This document shows positions 5,669 to 6,771 of a stretch of 6,771 nt of DNA, in pieces. Position 1 is the stretch's first letter. Every line of letters starts with the position of its first letter. The notes beneath the pieces were generated by a model that made no database searches, had not been told where the DNA came from, and was given only the letters and a program-made list of their open reading frames with translations. The DNA comes from Clostridia bacterium (GTDB lineage: Bacteria > Bacillota > Clostridia > Christensenellales > Aristaeellaceae), in assembly GCA_024404395.1 (NCBI GenBank), contig JAKSPZ010000049.1, positions 1-6,771 of the forward strand. The letters run 5' to 3'. The position numbers and the translations under genes were made by a program.

Positions 5669-6055
5669 ATGAGCGGCAACATCTGTACCGAAGATATCCT
5701 TCGGATCAGCGGTGTTAACCCCCGTAAATGTATGCAGTGCGGCAAGTGCTCCGGAACCTGCCCGAACTTCGATGAGATGGAATATCATCCCCATCAGTTC
5801 GTCTCCATGGTTCGCAAAGGACAGATCGACAAGCTGGCTGCATCCAAGTCCATTTACAAGTGCCTTTCCTGCTTTGCCTGCGTTGAGCGTTGCCCCCGCA
5901 ATGTTGAACCCGCGAAGCTGATCGAGGCAGTCCGTCTGGCGGTCATCCGTCAGCAGGGCATGGATTACATGCGTCCCGATGACATCCCCGCGCTGTTGGA
6001 TGACAAACTTCCTCAGCAGGCGATCGTCAGCGCGATGCGTAAGTACAGAAAGTAG
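5669..6055 (+). CDS. hdrC: Heterodisulfide reductase-like subunit C (HdrC), 2x[4Fe-4S] ferredoxin-like
   Basis: HdrC carries electrons from HdrA to HdrB through two cubane [4Fe-4S] clusters. The 128-residue protein has two full CxxCxxCxxxCP motifs: Cys21, 24, 27, 31 (CMQCGKCSGTCP) and Cys65, 68, 71, 75 (CLSCFACVERCP). The HPHQFVSMVRKGQ segment between them is typical of HdrC, and the helix after the second motif (PAKLIEAVRLAVIRQQG) is the expected continuation. It is shorter than methanogen HdrC but normal for bacterial versions, from memory. The start is fixed by AAGGAGG as noted separately. hdrA follows after 11 nt, so the three are one operon with the order B-C-A. An additional Cys6 lies outside the motifs and has no clear role. 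Confidence 0.94.
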   Translation: MSGNICTEDILRISGVNPRKCMQCGKCSGTCPNFDEMEYHPHQFVSMVRKGQIDKLAASKSIYKCLSCFACVERCPRNVEPAKLIEAVRLAVIRQQGMDYMRPDDIPALLDDKLPQQAIVSAMRKYRK

Positions 6056-6066
6056 GAGACGGGACA

Positions 6067-6771
6067 ATGCAGAGAATTGGCGTATTCGTATGCTGGTGCG
6101 GTAGCAACATCGCCGCGACGGTGGACGTTAAGCGCGTCGCCGAAGCCGTGCGGGAAGTCCCGGGCGTTGTCTACAGTGCCGACTATCAGTACATGTGTTC
6201 CGAGAACGGTCAGGCTTTGATCCGTGATGCCATCAGCGAGCATAAGCTCACCGGCGTCGTCGTCTGCTCCTGTTCTCCCCGCATGCATGAAGCAACCTTC
6301 CGCAAGACCGCTACCAAGGCAGGCATCAACCCCTACATGGTAGAAATTGCAAACATCCGCGAGCAGTGCTCCTGGATTCACAAAGATATGCCCGAAGGCA
6401 CCGAGAAGGCCATCATCCTGGCCAAGGCTGCCATCGCCAAGGTTAACCTGAACGCGCCCCTGATCGCGGGTACTTCTCCCGTTACCAAGCGCGCACTGGT
6501 CATCGGCGGCGGTATCGCCGGCATTCAGACCGCGCTGGACGTGGCCGATGCGGGCTATGAAGTGGATATCGTTGAAAAGTCTCCCACCATCGGCGGCCGT
6601 ATGTCGCAGCTGGACAAGACTTTCCCCACCCTCGACTGCGCAGCATGTATCCTGACCCCCAAGATGGTCGATGCGGCTCAGCACGAGAAGATCAATATCA
6701 TCTCCTATGCGGAACTCGATAAGCTGTCCGGCTTCGTCGGCAACTTCACCGCGACCATCCGCAAGAAGGCA
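6067..6771 (+). CDS. hdrA: Heterodisulfide reductase-like subunit A (HdrA), FAD iron-sulfur protein, 3' end outside the window
   Basis: HdrA holds the FAD that, in studied complexes, splits electron pairs between HdrB and ferredoxin (flavin-based bifurcation). The visible 235 residues are its N-terminal part. They show VFVCWCGSNIA with Cys9 and Cys11, MCSENGQ at 43-49, CSPRMHEATFR at 69-79, NPYMVEIANIREQCSW at 88-103, the dinucleotide-binding loop VIGGGIAGI at 145-153 with the acidic strand end Glu170, and the HdrA mark GGRMSQLDKTFPTLDCAACILTPKM at 176-200 with Cys191 and Cys194. The last sets HdrA apart from plain thioredoxin-reductase-like proteins. Later ferredoxin motifs would lie past the window edge. 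The ribosome binding site AGGAGA (6054-6059) overlaps the hdrC stop and stands 7 nt before the ATG. No frameshift is seen in the visible part. Confidence 0.95.
   Translation, partial: MQRIGVFVCWCGSNIAATVDVKRVAEAVREVPGVVYSADYQYMCSENGQALIRDAISEHKLTGVVVCSCSPRMHEATFRKTATKAGINPYMVEIANIREQCSWIHKDMPEGTEKAIILAKAAIAKVNLNAPLIAGTSPVTKRALVIGGGIAGIQTALDVADAGYEVDIVEKSPTIGGRMSQLDKTFPTLDCAACILTPKMVDAAQHEKINIISYAELDKLSGFVGNFTATIRKKA

Noticed and set aside
6013..6684. Minus-strand open frame opposite hdrA
   Set aside because: The plus strand encodes a clear HdrA; the minus frame has no recognisable domain.

Overview
The window looks like a piece of an anaerobic, moderately GC-rich bacterial chromosome, most likely a Firmicute of the class Clostridia. 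This placement is inferred from the strong AAGGAGG-type ribosome binding sites, a membrane GGDEF protein of clostridial style, a YoaP-type acetyltransferase with its small companion protein, and a bacterial hdrB-hdrC-hdrA cluster behind a sigma-A-like promoter. All supported genes are on the plus strand. No tRNA, rRNA, CRISPR array, insertion sequence or phage gene was seen.

Left block (1-4273). The window opens inside a membrane-anchored diguanylate cyclase-like protein (GGDEF domain). It is followed by a tightly packed run: a macro-domain hydrolase, serine acetyltransferase (cysE), cysteine synthase (cysK), a GNAT acetyltransferase with a C-terminal YoaP domain, and a 71-residue protein of unknown function. 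Gaps between genes are 40, 26, 11, 2 and 7 nt, so this is probably one transcript. It ends at a strong intrinsic terminator (4234-4273). CysE and CysK form the complete two-step route from serine to cysteine: serine plus acetyl-CoA gives O-acetylserine, which plus sulfide gives cysteine.

Intergenic region (4274-4871, about 600 bp). The first half is AT-rich, has no gene, and carries an operator-like pair of CGCGATA repeats. A good sigma-A-like promoter with an extended -10 lies at 4513-4541. From it a leader of about 325 nt runs to hdrB. From about 4599 the leader is GC-rich and rich in inverted repeats: one long closing stem, several hairpins, and a potential pseudoknot whose loop could pair either with a site at 4834-4839 or with the hdrB Shine-Dalgarno region. 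I could not match it to a known riboswitch class. It is the part of the window most likely to hold something undescribed.

Right block (4872-6771). hdrB, hdrC and the first 235 codons of hdrA form an operon with 11-nt gaps. They encode heterodisulfide-reductase-like iron-sulfur flavoproteins. In methanogens this module reduces CoM-S-S-CoB by flavin-based electron bifurcation. In bacteria, which generally lack those coenzymes, HdrABC modules pair with other partners, such as MetVF-type methylenetetrahydrofolate reductase or FlxABCD/MvhD-type electron input. The partner here would be encoded past the right edge.
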